DNA from: Lingula anatina
Taxonomy: Eukaryota; Brachiopoda; Lingulata; Lingulida; Lingulidae
Length of the DNA: 64,000 nucleotides
Direction: 5' to 3'
Assembly (NCBI RefSeq): GCF_001039355.2
Contig: NW_019774125.1
Location: 254,967-318,966 of the forward strand
The notes under the pieces were generated by a model that had not been told where the DNA came from, ran no database searches, and was given only the letters and a program-made list of their open reading frames with translations. This document shows positions 48,501 through 61,045 of the stretch, in pieces (within the stretch, counting starts at the first letter, position 1; each line of letters starts with the position of its first letter). A program made the position numbers and the translations under genes.

Positions 48501-49468
48501 GATATAAGGTTATACTGGACGGGTGGTTGGTTTTGCTCCGTACTGAGTGACATATAATTGTAGAGCTGAGGACACATTTGGGAGAGTCAGTGCTACTGCA
48601 GAGAATCGTACGGCAGGTACTACATCTGTACTACACTTGATAAATAGGTACGTACAAGTAAGCTATGGTCGAAGATCGACATTTATACCTTTGTATTTTA
48701 ATCTCAGGTTATTACGGAAGCACGTGTCCTATTCATAGCATACACATATACATACACTCTTGTTAACCTTGAAACCTACACGAAGGTAAACATTTCTTTA
48801 TATGTTGTAAATGTAACACTACTATAGCTACTAAAAGTGGTACAGGGTATATGTAGTTCATCATATCGTTCCCCCCTACTACCAATGTCCTCAATGCACT
48901 TGTAAGTACAGTCCACACAGACCCCTGCTGTCAAGCGTTGAGAATCAGAGTATCTATACATCATTGCAGATCATCACATTTAATACAGTGAATACTCCCT
49001 GATACGGGATTACAGTGTACGTTTATAATAAATCAACCATTTTGTATTCGGGCCGGGGTCATTTTAGACATTTCTGCACTCATAAATGGGATGTACGCAT
49101 GCAGAAATTCCACACTTGAAGTCAGCTATAGAAATTATACATGTAGTTTACTAAAATGTGTCTATGACAACTGTACAGGTAATCCATGCATACACTGTAT
49201 ATAGAGATACACATTGTATAACACTAGTGCTGGGAGTACAATTCAATGTTGAATTCTTTGAACAAGAGAAACGCAATGGTTGGCCTTTTCAACAGTTAGA
49301 AAATACCATGGCCTTATTCACAATCTGAGGGTTTTTTTTATTCATTTTTGATAACACGTTTTTTCGTTATTCATGTTTAACTTAGCGGTGAAAAAATGCG
49401 CTCTTGTTTGAGGATCAAGAACACGTGTACCCGGTAAGCGCTTTAGGAGGGAGTTGAAACGATTTGCG

Positions 49469-49510
<42 letters not shown>
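49469..49510. repeat. (AAT)n microsatellite
   Basis: About 14 uninterrupted AAT units. Confidence 0.9.
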
Positions 49511-50117
49511 GGGGTTGGAACTTTTGTTACACATTGTAGATGCATTGTCTTTTATAATTGCTAGAAAATGATGCGCTCAAAAAACCAGTCCACGCTTTTA
49601 GATACGCCATCTATTTCATTCTTTTTAAATGTGGCCACTGTCGAAGTTTACTGTCAAAAAGTGTCAAAGGCACCACTTCGGTGGGGGCAAAAATCATTCC
49701 CCAAACAGTCTCAACCTCCAGTTTAACAGGGACTTTAATGTTATCCGAGTTAGATATAAAATCTTATGTCAGTCTCCAAGTCTAATTTTCAACTTAGTAT
49801 GTCACTTATCTCTACCCTCTGGCTAAAGAGGTTATCGATGAACAGATGATAATTCACTTGATGTCTACTGCACAGGCTATCGACGGGTTAAATATCATTC
49901 TCCAAGAAGAAGCCTCAACTTCGACTTAATAATTGTACATAAAACCAATGAAATTAAAGAAGGCAAAACGAGGCGCTTGTTAGAAGTGTTAGCACGAATA
50001 GGAACAAAGGAGATAAGTACCTGACCGCTAAATAATTGTACATGACTCACACATATCTGAATATTTTAGGAACTGGACCTGGTCTGTAAAATATCACGGG
50101 GAACAAAATACTGAAAG

Positions 50118-53100
50118 ATGAAGCAGGGCGTTGTGAGTGGCATCATTTTTGCTGCCCTGGCTATAGCACTGGGGTCCACCACCGACGTCTTTCCAGCTCC
50201 AGAATTAGCAGCCCCTCCACTGAAGATAGCTGCCTTTAACGTCCGCGTGTTTGGTCCAACCAAGGCTAGCATTCCGGCTGTAATGAACACTATTGCTAAG
50301 GTGAGTAAAATAACGAGCGTGTGGGCGCATGAATGCATGCGTCCCTGTGTTCTTTCTCTCTGACATACTAGTACATGTAGATGTATACACTAAATACACG
50401 GTTTTCAAAATGACAGAAAATGAGTTTAACAAGCACGTTCCGACACAGCTGAATAAAAATATTAAAATGACGGTAGGTTCCGTTTTAAATCCATGTGATT
50501 CTGTTGCTGTGCAAAGTTTAAGTAGTGACATGTACCTTCGTGATTTGTGCAGTACGGGTCATTTTCCTTAAAACTAAAAAAGTTGACATGTTAATTATTG
50601 ATTCGTTTATTGTGTAAGCAGAGGACAAAAGATACCGTTCGTAGGAGGTGGAAATCGAACCTGTCGCTTTCAGTACATTTGAAGCTTTTGAAGGGGCATT
50701 TAATTAGGAAATGATGAAAAGGCACAATTCATTACACATGATTCAGGTCAGGAAATGACGCCTCTTGGTAATTAGACAAGTGATGAATTCATAACCGAAT
50801 GGGTAACGGCCGTACATGTACAAGGCGAACGAAGAAATTTCCGCTCTTCTTCCTTACTGTCGTCATGAGGTCATTCATATAAACTTGCAGTTAATTCTTT
50901 GTCCTAGTTATTTGTTGTTTTTTTTCCTATTCTATTATAAAATGTGTATTTAGATATATTTTCATTGCTTTCAAAATGGTTGCGCGGTACTACTTTCCAC
51001 ATTAATGAAAAATAAAACTTTGTCTTTGAAAATGAAGGCGCAGTAGCAGAATCCGACTGATTAAAAGCACAATGCAAGTGTTTCTGGAAGGTTTCTAAAG
51101 TTTAGACAACAATATATGAAATCTTTCAATTATCCCTCTTTTATAGTCAGTTAGCAATGTATTCATTACGTGCTTTGGGTCATTTCACAGATAAATGGAC
51201 CTTTGTATGGTTTTGACCTGCTCTATATATCATTTTCGCTGTTAATAGTAAAGTACCCTTCGATATGGAAAGAAATCGATAGCTAAAAAGTGATATACAT
51301 GTACAACACAGTTGTGTGAATGCGGTATAACATGAAGTGACGTGCGTCACTGATGCGACCAAAATTTTCACTTTTTTGTGGAATAACTTTATACTGTATA
51401 TAAAATATTCCATTTACTCATTTAGGTAGTTGCCCGTTACGACATCATTTTGATCCAAGAAGTCCGTGACTCCAGTGAAACTGTCGTGGACAAACTGCTG
51501 CTAGAAGTAAATAGGTATGCTCTCTCTTCTTTTCGCTCCCTCTCTCCCACTGTCTTACAGTATGTCATTCAGATGAATGTATCAATTAATTGCTGCTCAA
51601 CACGACTTCGAAATTAATAACTCTAATCAAATAACTTAAACTTTTAATGCACACCCCCCCCCCAAAAAAAAAAAATAATAATAATAAATAAAAATGGCAC
51701 TTTGATCGAAAAGATTATTTCGTGTTATGTTTTCAGTCTGGTTGGCTCCAATGCATACCAGAAACAAGTGAGTGACCGGCTAGGAAGAACTGCAAGCAAG
51801 GAACAGTATGCCTTCTTGTACAGGTATTTCGGTATTGTTTATGCAGATTAGTGAATGTATATTTATTAACATAGTATTGCTTTGAATTTTAGTGTACGAA
51901 TTATTATCGCAAAAAGAGGGCATACATGTATGCTGAGAAAATCAGTTTTATTTCTAATTTTTTATATTTTATATACATATAGCATAGCTTCTTGTCTGAT
52001 CTGGTCAGGATAATAAGAAGACTTTACTGCAGTTAATTTTTTGGGGCTTACTAGCCCACTTTTGGTCTTATTTTTATTAATTTAAATCTTTGTGGGCAAA
52101 CATATTTTACCATCAGTATTATAATATTATTGACCTTTGCAAACCTCAGGAAAAAAAACAAAAAACAATCACATCTGGCCTAGCACTGGCTTTATGAAAT
52201 AAATTAAACTTAAGAATTGTTTTAACTTTCACCACAATTTTCAAAAGTCATGTCAATTCACGATACCTCCCACAATAATCTAATTACAGCAGGTAACTTT
52301 TGAACCTAAACACTAGCCTTTCCGTGATCGTATTACATTTGATTAGATTAGTACTGACCTATCGCCAGCCATGATGATATTGTAAAATAAGCCCCTTTTT
52401 CCCCGTCTTCAGGCCCGCCAAAGTCAAGGTAACAGGCACATACCAATACGATGACGGCGTCGACAGCGGCACAGACCCGTTTCAGAGAGAACCATATGTA
52501 GTGCGCTTCCACGCCAAAGACACCGGTAAACTTTCTCAACCGTCTTGCCGTCTGTTTTATTGAGATTGTGAGATATTTTAAGGATGGTAATTCTTCTGAA
52601 AGTAAGTGGAATTTTCACTAGTATCGAGGGATACAAACAGTGTGTAAATCAAATTGCATTATAAAAATGAATAACAAATAAACAATAAAATGTGGTCTAT
52701 TTCTTTTAGAAGTGACTGATTTTGCTATCATCGCTATCCACACGGACCCCCAGGAGGCAGTGAGCGAAATTGGAAATTTGACCCGGGTGTACGACGCTGT
52801 GAAACAACACTGGGCCCTTGAGGTACACAGATTTTCCTAAATACGGATGTAATATTTCATACCGAGCCATTCACTGGACTCTCGACTTACAGCAAGCCCT
52901 TGTTAAAACTCATTGACGCGTATTATTTAATCCCAAATTACATTCCAAAGTAGATCATTTTATTTTGTTCATCCTGAAAAACACGTTTCCAAATTTCGAC
53001 ATGGCTTGGCGTATATTTGTTTCCTCTGCCGAGGAAGAATGTTAAGTTTCTATCAGCGTTTGTTGATTGGTGGACAAACCATCTTATTTAATTCTCCGCA

Positions 53101-54411
53101 CATTTTGACGATATTTGCGGGATAAATATATAATCAGAGAGATGGATGTGATTCCGACCGTGACTGCATCCGTATCTCCTAATAAATTCCAAAATAATTT
53201 CTACTGCCATTTTGTTGGCGGTATGGAAGCAACTGTAGAACCATCTGAATAATTAAGAAAGACATTATATGCGTAAAACTATTTTTTTCTCACAGGATAT
53301 TTTGATCGCTGGGGACTTCAACGCAGATTGCAATTACGTCAATGGTGATGAGTGGGATCACATCAGTCTCTGGACCGACCCCCGGTTTAAGTGGCTTATC
53401 TCTAACTGTTTTGACACCACTGTTACTGCTACAGACTGCGCTTATGACAGGTACGTGTGAACCGTACCGCATACTCTCTGACATATCCTAGTCTGGGAGT
53501 CAAGGCTAAATACATTCAGAAATTTTATATCATAATTTTTCTACCTTATTTGGAGTTTGGTTTCAAGGCTTTTTTTGTGACTCTACCAACGGCTTAAATA
53601 AATAGTTAAAGTCACCATATCACATACATGTATATAAATATATGTCTAACGACGTGTGTAATTTCATACATGCGCATTATGCCTTTCTTTAGGAAAATAT
53701 TGGTAATTTCCCTAAAATTTTAAAATGCTTCCGTAACCACTCGGTTATATACTATTTAAATCTGTTAACATAATTACGATTATAATCTCACTTTTGAGTC
53801 CTAATCAGATTCTTACGTACACACGCATGTGCATACGTACATGTACACACGCACACATCTGTACAAAACCACTAAAAATTTTTTAACATGACAACATCAT
53901 TGAATGATGTTTATAACCACCGCTTTACTACTAAGTATCATTCGAAATACATTTCGATTCCTTTTCTAACGTGTACTCAACGCGGATCATACCGTTGGAA
54001 CTTCAAGACTGAATGTATAACATAACGATTAAAATGGCTTCGAGTACACAGGTATCCAGATCTTTCACACTGATATTTTATTCACAAACCTACTTCTTGT
54101 TAACTTAATCCTCTTTTCAGGGTCATGCCATTAAAGTAGAAATAAAGTGGATTTTCTTTTGTTTTCGTGTCTTATTCTAGGTTCGTCGGAGCTGGGATAA
54201 AATTGCTCTCCGCCGTGGTCCACAACAGTGCGGGAATATACGAGTTTGACAAGGGCATGAGCAAGGCCGATGCCCTCGCCGTCAGTGACCATTATCCCAT
54301 TGAAATCCAGCTGGCTGGAAAAGGTGAACTTCCCTATCTGTTACCTTACGAAGTAATCTGTATGGTGATATGGTCTAAAGAGTTCACGAATTTCTTAAGT
54401 ATAAAACTATA

Positions 54412-54444
<33 letters not shown>

Positions 54445-55325
54445 TTGTGTGTGTCTATTTGATCAAGGACGTTTAATTTATGTTTTTGATCTGAAGTATT
54501 ACGAATAATGATGTAGTTAGCGTATTTCCAAATCAAATCATAATGCCAAAGTGCGATCCGCTATGCGCAGTCAGCAGAGACTGGGCGTGTAGATCAGTCT
54601 TGTTCATTTATATGCTTATCTATTTATTTGTGCTCTGTGATAGTTAGCTGTGCTGCTATGGTTGTACTTTTGTGTAAAGGTGTGTGTTAATAAAGAATCT
54701 GAAACTGACTCTGACCGCTAATTGTAGCATTAATTCCGTCTATAAAGGTTTATGGTAAAAAAAACATTAGATATGATTTTCTTGGAAAGGTTTAGGGCTA
54801 AAATATCATACTAATACAGTATTGATTTTTTCGTCTTTTCTAGCAAATATCACTGCCCAAAACGTACTGAAGCCTAAGCATAGCTTCAGCGTCGAATGTT
54901 CTAGAAGCGTCTCAAACATTAACGACATTCGAAAAATATACAGGGCAAAAACTCCAGATAAAGTGGCCAACTTCGACGTGGAGGTTCTCTACCAGAAATC
55001 TGGTGCCATGCTGTACGTTGTTGCTATCAAAACAGGGGTCACAATACCCTCCCAGCACATTGAGGAGTTTAGCAACAAGTTCCCGGATGTTCTTTGTCCG
55101 GAACTTATTTCTGCTGCGCATGCGTTTGAAGACTCTGATGCTTTGAATGAACCCACGCCCATATACGGCATCCAGATGTCGCCACACTCGACCTACGACT
55201 TAGCCATCAGCTGCCGGTTGCAAGATCCTCTCACTTGTTCTTTGAGCATACAGAAAAGTCTGACTGTCTCTCCGCCAGCTGCTACGAGTAGCGCAGGACA
55301 CCTTCACGGTCCGCTGATTGGCTGA
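50118..55325 (+). CDS. Secreted DNase I-like endonuclease with C-terminal extension (8 exons)
   Basis: Exons: 50118-50300, 51426-51514, 51737-51823, 52413-52525, 52710-52822, 53296-53450, 54181-54323, 54844-55325; 454 aa in frame. A signal peptide (about 1-20) precedes the endonuclease/exonuclease/phosphatase fold: KIAAFNVRVFG, IQEVRD with metal-binding E73, FAIIAIHT with catalytic H168, GDFNADC (D202, N204), and AVSDHYPIE with D283/H284. This is the DNase I family, which cuts double-stranded DNA with Ca/Mg. Residues after about 296 form a ~155-residue extension encoded mostly by one exon. It has several Cys, is not part of standard DNase I (about 260 residues mature) and I do not recognise it. 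Its end is not strongly hydrophobic, so a membrane anchor is unlikely. Likely roles, by family, are food DNA digestion or clearance of extracellular DNA. Confidence 0.88.
54411..54454. repeat. (TG)n microsatellite in nuclease intron 7
   Basis: Near-pure TG run just downstream of exon 7. About 230 bases further on, TTAATAAAGAATCTGAAACTG resembles a polyadenylation site or a retroelement tail; if used for polyadenylation it would yield a transcript without the C-terminal extension. Confidence 0.7.
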
Positions 55326-56185
55326 GATTTTGAAATCATGAGGAAATAATACCGACAACCCAAACACGGAAGAACAGTGTTATGAAACTATCTGTATGTT
55401 AAAACTACAATTAACCAAACATTCCTGTTCAAAATGATCTTTTTTACGACATTATATCTTTGCTACACGGTGTGGACACACGTGTACAATATTACTTAAC
55501 AATTTACCAATAGCATTCAACAGGTAATATACTTTCGTTTCCTCTTATTCCTGCTCATACTGTACATGTAGAAGTATTGGAAAAGCGTGTTTCAACTTTT
55601 TCACATGGGGACAGAACAATAATCAAAATACAACGATGGAAGTTTACAAAATAATATAATCCAATATCTTTTTTAAAAGGTCTAGGTAAAGTTGCCTTAA
55701 CGTCGTAAGGATCTGGTATGACGTGGTGTGTGGTATGTTGGGTTACACGTTATGGCTGGACTATTTTTAGATCACTGGAAGTCATTCACGGTAGATATTT
55801 ATTAATGGGATTAAATTCAATTTGTGACGTCAGTATACACCTCTGCTCTTTTAAATGACTTGGTTCTTACACGAACGTTATTTAAACATTTTTATTGTCA
55901 GTAGAACTGTAAATGATTAAACGTAACTTCCTAAAAGCTTTGCACTTTTGTCTGCAATTTAATTGTATCAGAATGCTTCGGCTTATGTTGACTTTGTAAA
56001 ATGTAACGTTAGACAACATGGAAAAGTCAATTCTTCAAAGTTAATTAAATGTTTTATATTGATGATGGAAGATTTACCTTTTGGAAACATGCGCTAATAT
56101 AAATTCTCATGATATCATAAGGACAGTTTGCACGTGCATCTCATTGTTTTGGTGATCTTGACTTTACAGCACGAAGCATGCATGC
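55326..56185. other. Convergent spacer between nuclease and somatomedin-B-like gene 1
   Basis: No gene or recognisable element seen; AT-rich 3' flanks of two convergent genes. Confidence 0.5.
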
Positions 56186-57522
56186 CTACAACAGTTCTTC
56201 TATCTTCCCTATACACGAAATTATCGTTAAAAGCAGATGTACTTGAAAGCCGGGAGTAGCTGCAGAAGATTTAGCAGTCAATGTGGGTTTCGGTTTCGAA
56301 TCCGCTGCATTTGAATTATCTGGGCAGCTGGTTTGCTGCTTACGTATCACTCGTAACTCGTATTCCAATCCACCATATTTAAATACGATGTTTTTGTCAA
56401 GAACCTCTCGCTCAAGCTTGTCTTGCAAATCTGTGAACACTTTCAAAGCATCGCTATATCGACTGACAGTTTTTCTCAAAAGAAATTTTTCTTTGATCCG
56501 AATCTTACGTGTACCCTCAACTAAGGGAGATGTCACTGGTGAGGTCACGCAAACGTGTGTACTATCCACCCAAACCCAAACTACCGACTCCAATGTAGAC
56601 AAAGCGGAACGGAACTTGCCCTTCCGGAACAAACTTTGGACTTGAGAACCAAGTGCTGTGTACTCTGCACAGGTCTGGTTCATACCAGTACTTGTGCTGT
56701 TGTCGCACACGAGGTCGAAGTCCACATAGAAATCTATGTTGTGTAACTCAGACAGGAGCCAACATCCAGTTTGTGCATCGTCATTTGTGCATGGAATCTG
56801 AAATTAAAATACACTCCTGCATTCTCTCTTAGATAATGTTTATTTATTTATCTATTTACTTTGGAAATCTGTGCATTTCATGGGATTTCACAATAATAAT
56901 GATATTTCTGGGATTAGGTAACACGTATATGGTTAGGCTCTAAGGCTCTTAATCACCTGCTCATTGCCGTCAAATATAATAGAAATGCTTTTACGTAAGC
57001 ACCCCTGTACATGAAGGTCCCATTGGGTATTTTCTTTTTCGTTAAAGCAACTTCCCGATATGCGTGAAACGGCCATTTTATTTCGTGAACCACCCTATTC
57101 CCATGAAATGTGAATGTGGCATTTGATGCTTCCTGAAACGAAGCCATTATATCGAGTAATGTAAAATAAAAGAAAACCAGATACTTACAGCACTCAAAAA
57201 TGGACGACACTGTGGGTCACCGTGCGATATATTGATTAATGCGCTTAATCCCAATGGATTGAACTCACGTTCCTTATGATCTGAAAAATAAACGTCAGTG
57301 AGATTATAAGAATAAGGCAAAAACCATAACATGTCTTACAAAATGAAGCAATTTTTCTATCCCGGTGACTACAGTACATTTCAGGTAAAAACTTGTCTAT
57401 TCGTTAGTTTTGATTAAAAAAGAAAAAATTGCCTTTTTGTCCCCTACGCTCAAGCAAAATCATAGATACTATTATTTGTTATATTTATAGCACCAAATAT
57501 TTTATATTCTCACATAGAAGTA

Positions 57523-57595
<73 letters not shown>

Positions 57596-58905
57596 CACAG
57601 TCCCTTACCATTTGACGAGCAGTCTTCAACTGTGATAGGCGTGTCAGTCCGGACCATGGTACACAGCCAGCAGAACACATTTTTAACTAGATACTCTCCA
57701 CCGTGTGTGATCACACGTGTAACTGATACGCATTTTGACTTGCACAAATCAGTCAACGGAGAGTCCTTTGGACAAGCCCATTCATCCACGAATCCTCTAT
57801 GTGAAACAAAGCCGCGATCTTTGTCCACACACAGTCTTCCTGGACTATCATATTGTGGCTCAAAGTGGATAGCGCAAAAAGGTGTTTGAGCCAGCTCCAA
57901 TATGTCGTCCAAGCTTGATAAATTCCGAAAGTGTTCCATGTCAATATCCTCACTACAAATTAAAAAAGGCGACCACAGCGCGGGATTTGTAATGCCATGA
58001 CACATGGCACAATATCGGTTCTTAAATGTAAGTTTTGTGCGTTTGTCAGAAACTGGCTGAAAATTATTTATGGAAAAATCAACAGGATTTTCACATTTTT
58101 CTCGAACCTGTGAATCATATCCCTCATCTGGACAGGATCGTATCATCCAGTAGTAGTTGGGTTTCATTTTACTTACTAACTTTGTAACCTGTGGTTTGCA
58201 TTCGATGCTGTTCAATGAAATATCAATTTTGCTACTAGCTGCTGAGGGGTTTTGGGTTGAGTTTGAGCTTGGGCACTGTAAAAATGGTGAACAGCAATCT
58301 CTGAAAAGACCACAATAATAGTCGCAGTAACAGTTTATCCAGACCATTTGAAACCGTTGCACTAATGAATCAAACGACACGCAAACTTGCCTGTTCGTAG
58401 GAAATCTGAGATTATTTGATTGGTTATCGTATAGTTGAGGAAACACGGAGAGGGGGCTTTCTGTAGTCTGGAAATGTTCGTTATTATCAATAGAGATTGT
58501 TTGGTTAGCAGAGGGAACGATACCGGGCGTTGCGGCTTCCGTTCCGCTCACTGCATCCGTAGTCGGTGACGTGGTGGATGTAAGGAAACCAGCGAGGGAT
58601 GCGTCGGGTAGATTGCGTCGTCTTCTCCATGGCGCAACCAAGATATTGCTTTCTTTTTCCTCTCTTGCAGCTGCCAAGTTTTCCACGAAATTTGGTCTCA
58701 TTTCACCATCACTTTTCTCCCTCTTTCTCTCGAACTGAAATTTTGTAGCGTCATCTGGGTATTTTGGACCAGAAGCTAGTTTAGGGGTAAGCCCTAAGCT
58801 TATTCTTCTTTTTCCGATAGCAGCTGTTAAGATTAAAAGAATTAAAAGATGAACTTTTCCTTTTCTAAATCCCATATTAACAGAGATAAAATCAACAAGG
58901 AACAC
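56186..58905 (-). CDS. Secreted somatomedin-B-like Cys-rich protein 1, probable GPI anchor (4 exons)
   Basis: Exons in coding order: 58905-57609, 57280-57189, 57132-56995, 56797-56186; 712 aa from the first ATG. The ATG at 58875 (MGFRKGKV) is conserved in the paralogue and may be the real start. A hydrophobic signal follows. Residues about 93-97 are WRRRR, a furin-like site kept in both copies. Then a Ser/Thr-rich stretch and a compact Cys cluster at 174-211 (CYCDYYCGLF, DCC), like a somatomedin B knot. Further on, NRYCAMCHG and CWLC motifs resemble ectodomains of invertebrate adhesion-type GPCR-like proteins (family memory, not tested). No seven-helix domain follows. The protein ends in a hydrophobic stretch with almost no tail, suggesting a GPI signal. 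The 138-nt third exon is missing from the paralogue. Confidence 0.75.
57525..57592. repeat. (AT)n microsatellite next to exon 1 donor
   Basis: A 68-base AT run in intron 1 of gene 1, 16 bases beyond the donor; absent from the paralogue at 62.3 kb. Confidence 0.9.
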
Positions 58906-61045
58906 GGGGCTTGGAGCGCATTAGAAAGCGAATGTCAAGGAAATGACACTCTCAGTCGAGTCCGTTGTTTTTGTACCCTTCCGTTATGAAAATATCCTAC
59001 TAATGAACGGTAGACCCTAATTTAGCCAATATATCTTGATAAAACAAACACAATTGACATGCCCATTAAGTCTCATTATCTAAGATTATCCAATGTGAAT
59101 CAGTTACGAGGGGCGATTCGCCTCTTTTCCTGATTACAAAACATCATCTATCTTCCCTGGTTCCAGCAGCATAGATATGATAGGAATATGATAAATGTGC
59201 CGTTACGTTTTTCTTTGATTGTAATGGTGTTTTTGTATGCTTTATTAACTATACCGCCATCCATTTACTTCTTCTAGTTAACTTCAATGGGATTTGGTAT
59301 TGGACAGTGCAGAGCATTGCGTTTGTGATACATGTGAGACGTGGCACACCTACTTTCTTATCTTTATCTACATTGAAGGACCCAGTTACAAATTTGACAT
59401 TTTTTAATGTACCAAATATGAAAACTTCTCAGGCAGCTGTATGTGGAGGTGGAGGCGGGGAGGGTTCTAAGGTAGCTGTATGTGGATAATGCCTGATCGT
59501 CAAAGAGTTTTGGCCGCTCTCCGACGTGATAATGTAAAAATGCAAAATTTTTATACTTCTTCAGACCCGTAGTAAAATGTCCGCTCTAAAATAAAATTTG
59601 ATCTATATATGTATGTTTCATGGTAAAAAGCCCATTTTTTCATTAAAAAAATAAATAAATAAAAGGACCCCCTTCCAAATAACTAGATATGTTTCTGTTC
59701 ATTTTCATTTCTTTTTATTTTCTTTTATCTTTCTGTTTATTTAGTCACTAGTTTGTTAGTTGAATACTGCCATGTTTATTTATTCACTTATTCAGCAGTT
59801 CCCCATGGGTCCAAAGTGATCACTCCCCCCCCCCTCCCCCCGCGCACTAGGGCAAGCACACATCCTTTCTTGACAATGACATACCAGAAGTTTGTCTCTG
59901 ATGATATATATGTAATGATGAATTTGCAACATGAACCATTTCCTTTCTCATTTTTCAGTTAGATTTAATCAAATAGGAAAGATTAATGAACTATTGAATG
60001 CAGTGATAATAATACATGTACGAGTACGGACCTAATAATATTTCATCGGCAAAGTTAGAGGTCAAAACTTCCAAGTATCAATGTACTTTGCCGTACGCTA
60101 TGAGGATCTACTTAAACGAATTACCAATATGTCATGTGACTGTAGAGCCGCACTTTTCATAATGAAGAAAGGACGAATATTTTGATTTTTCACAGGAGCT
60201 TTATACTATAGAGAACATTTAGTCTTCCTCTCCAATTTTATAAAAAAAATCATTCAAGAAATGAAGCGGTTGCTCTGCTTTTTAACTCTTAGTATATTAC
60301 TTGGAAAAAATGTCAGTGTGTGGTCCCACTTCTGTGAGCCGTGACTGGGCAGTGGGATTAAACCTGGCACATGGTCAAGTTAGCATTCAGATACACACAT
60401 CGTACTCTGTAGGGCAATCTCGCTAAAGTGCAATCACTGAATTCAGCTTAATTGTCTGACACGCCTCCTCGAGCATCTAGGGGGTAATAAACCAACACGT
60501 GCTGATGAAGCTGATTCTACTAATTGCACTTTAGTAGGAATCCCCTGCAGAGTTTGACCAACGCAGCTAGTGCAATATGTGAAACTGAATGCTCCCTAAA
60601 ACTCAAAGAGGCCAATTCTATCCATGCATTATCTTGCATTATGCGGTATGATTAGTGTTGCAAGCATTTTGGGAATTGTTGCAAGGTGGGTTCTACATAT
60701 CGTTGCTGTGTATTTAACTCAATATCATTGTAGCGATTGGTGGTAAACTTTAAAAAAAATCAACTCCAACATATGATGACAGCAAATTGCTTATGTTTTG
60801 GATGATTTTATTTTTTAAAGAACGCTGTTGGAACATTTTTATAGTCGTTACAACGTTCTCAGATCTTCTGCCCGTTTGCCGTTACGTCTCTATATTGGCT
60901 TGGCGCAGTGTAATGCAGGACGTCAAGGTACACGTTAAGTCACTGCTTGAATTAATTGTCGAAGCAATTACATTTTCGGTATGTATACTAATACGTATTC
61001 TCAATTATGAAATGTCTTTACCACAAGCCACGAAACGTGAAGTGC
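58906..61045. other. Spacer between the two somatomedin-B-like genes, with promoter of gene 1
   Basis: About 58906-59100 resembles the region upstream of gene 2 (TTTAGCCAATAT-TCTTGAT and AAGTCTCATTA blocks), so promoter and gene were duplicated together. It also holds a diverged palindromic element (60411-60550). Otherwise no gene seen. Confidence 0.55.
60411..60550. mobile_element. Diverged palindromic MITE-like element
   Basis: Arms CTAAAGTGCAAT (60423-60434) and ATTGCACTTTAG (60523-60534) with a central GGGGGTAATAAA. Resembles the element at 27470-27640. No ORF. Confidence 0.55.

Larger units (their letters stand above)
45354..50117. other. Intergenic between chitinase copy 2 and the nuclease gene
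   Basis: About 4.7 kb. Frames are short with no recognisable domain. Holds an (AAATA)n-like run near 46885-46900 and an (AAT)n microsatellite at 49469-49510. A short piece at 48550-48617 loosely resembles the end of an Ig domain but follows a stop directly. Confidence 0.5.

Noticed and set aside
48547-48617. Possible end of an Ig I-set domain (YNCRAEDTFG)
   Set aside because: A stop codon lies immediately upstream in frame, and no partner exon is visible; too short to support.
50630-50680. tRNA B-box-like word (GGTTCGATTTCC on the minus strand)
   Set aside because: No A box or cloverleaf partner found at the proper distance.
57502-57608. Continuation of somatomedin-B-like gene 1 exon into a Tyr-Ile repeat
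   Set aside because: It is translation of the (AT)n run beyond a good donor at 57608; the paralogue splices at the same point.
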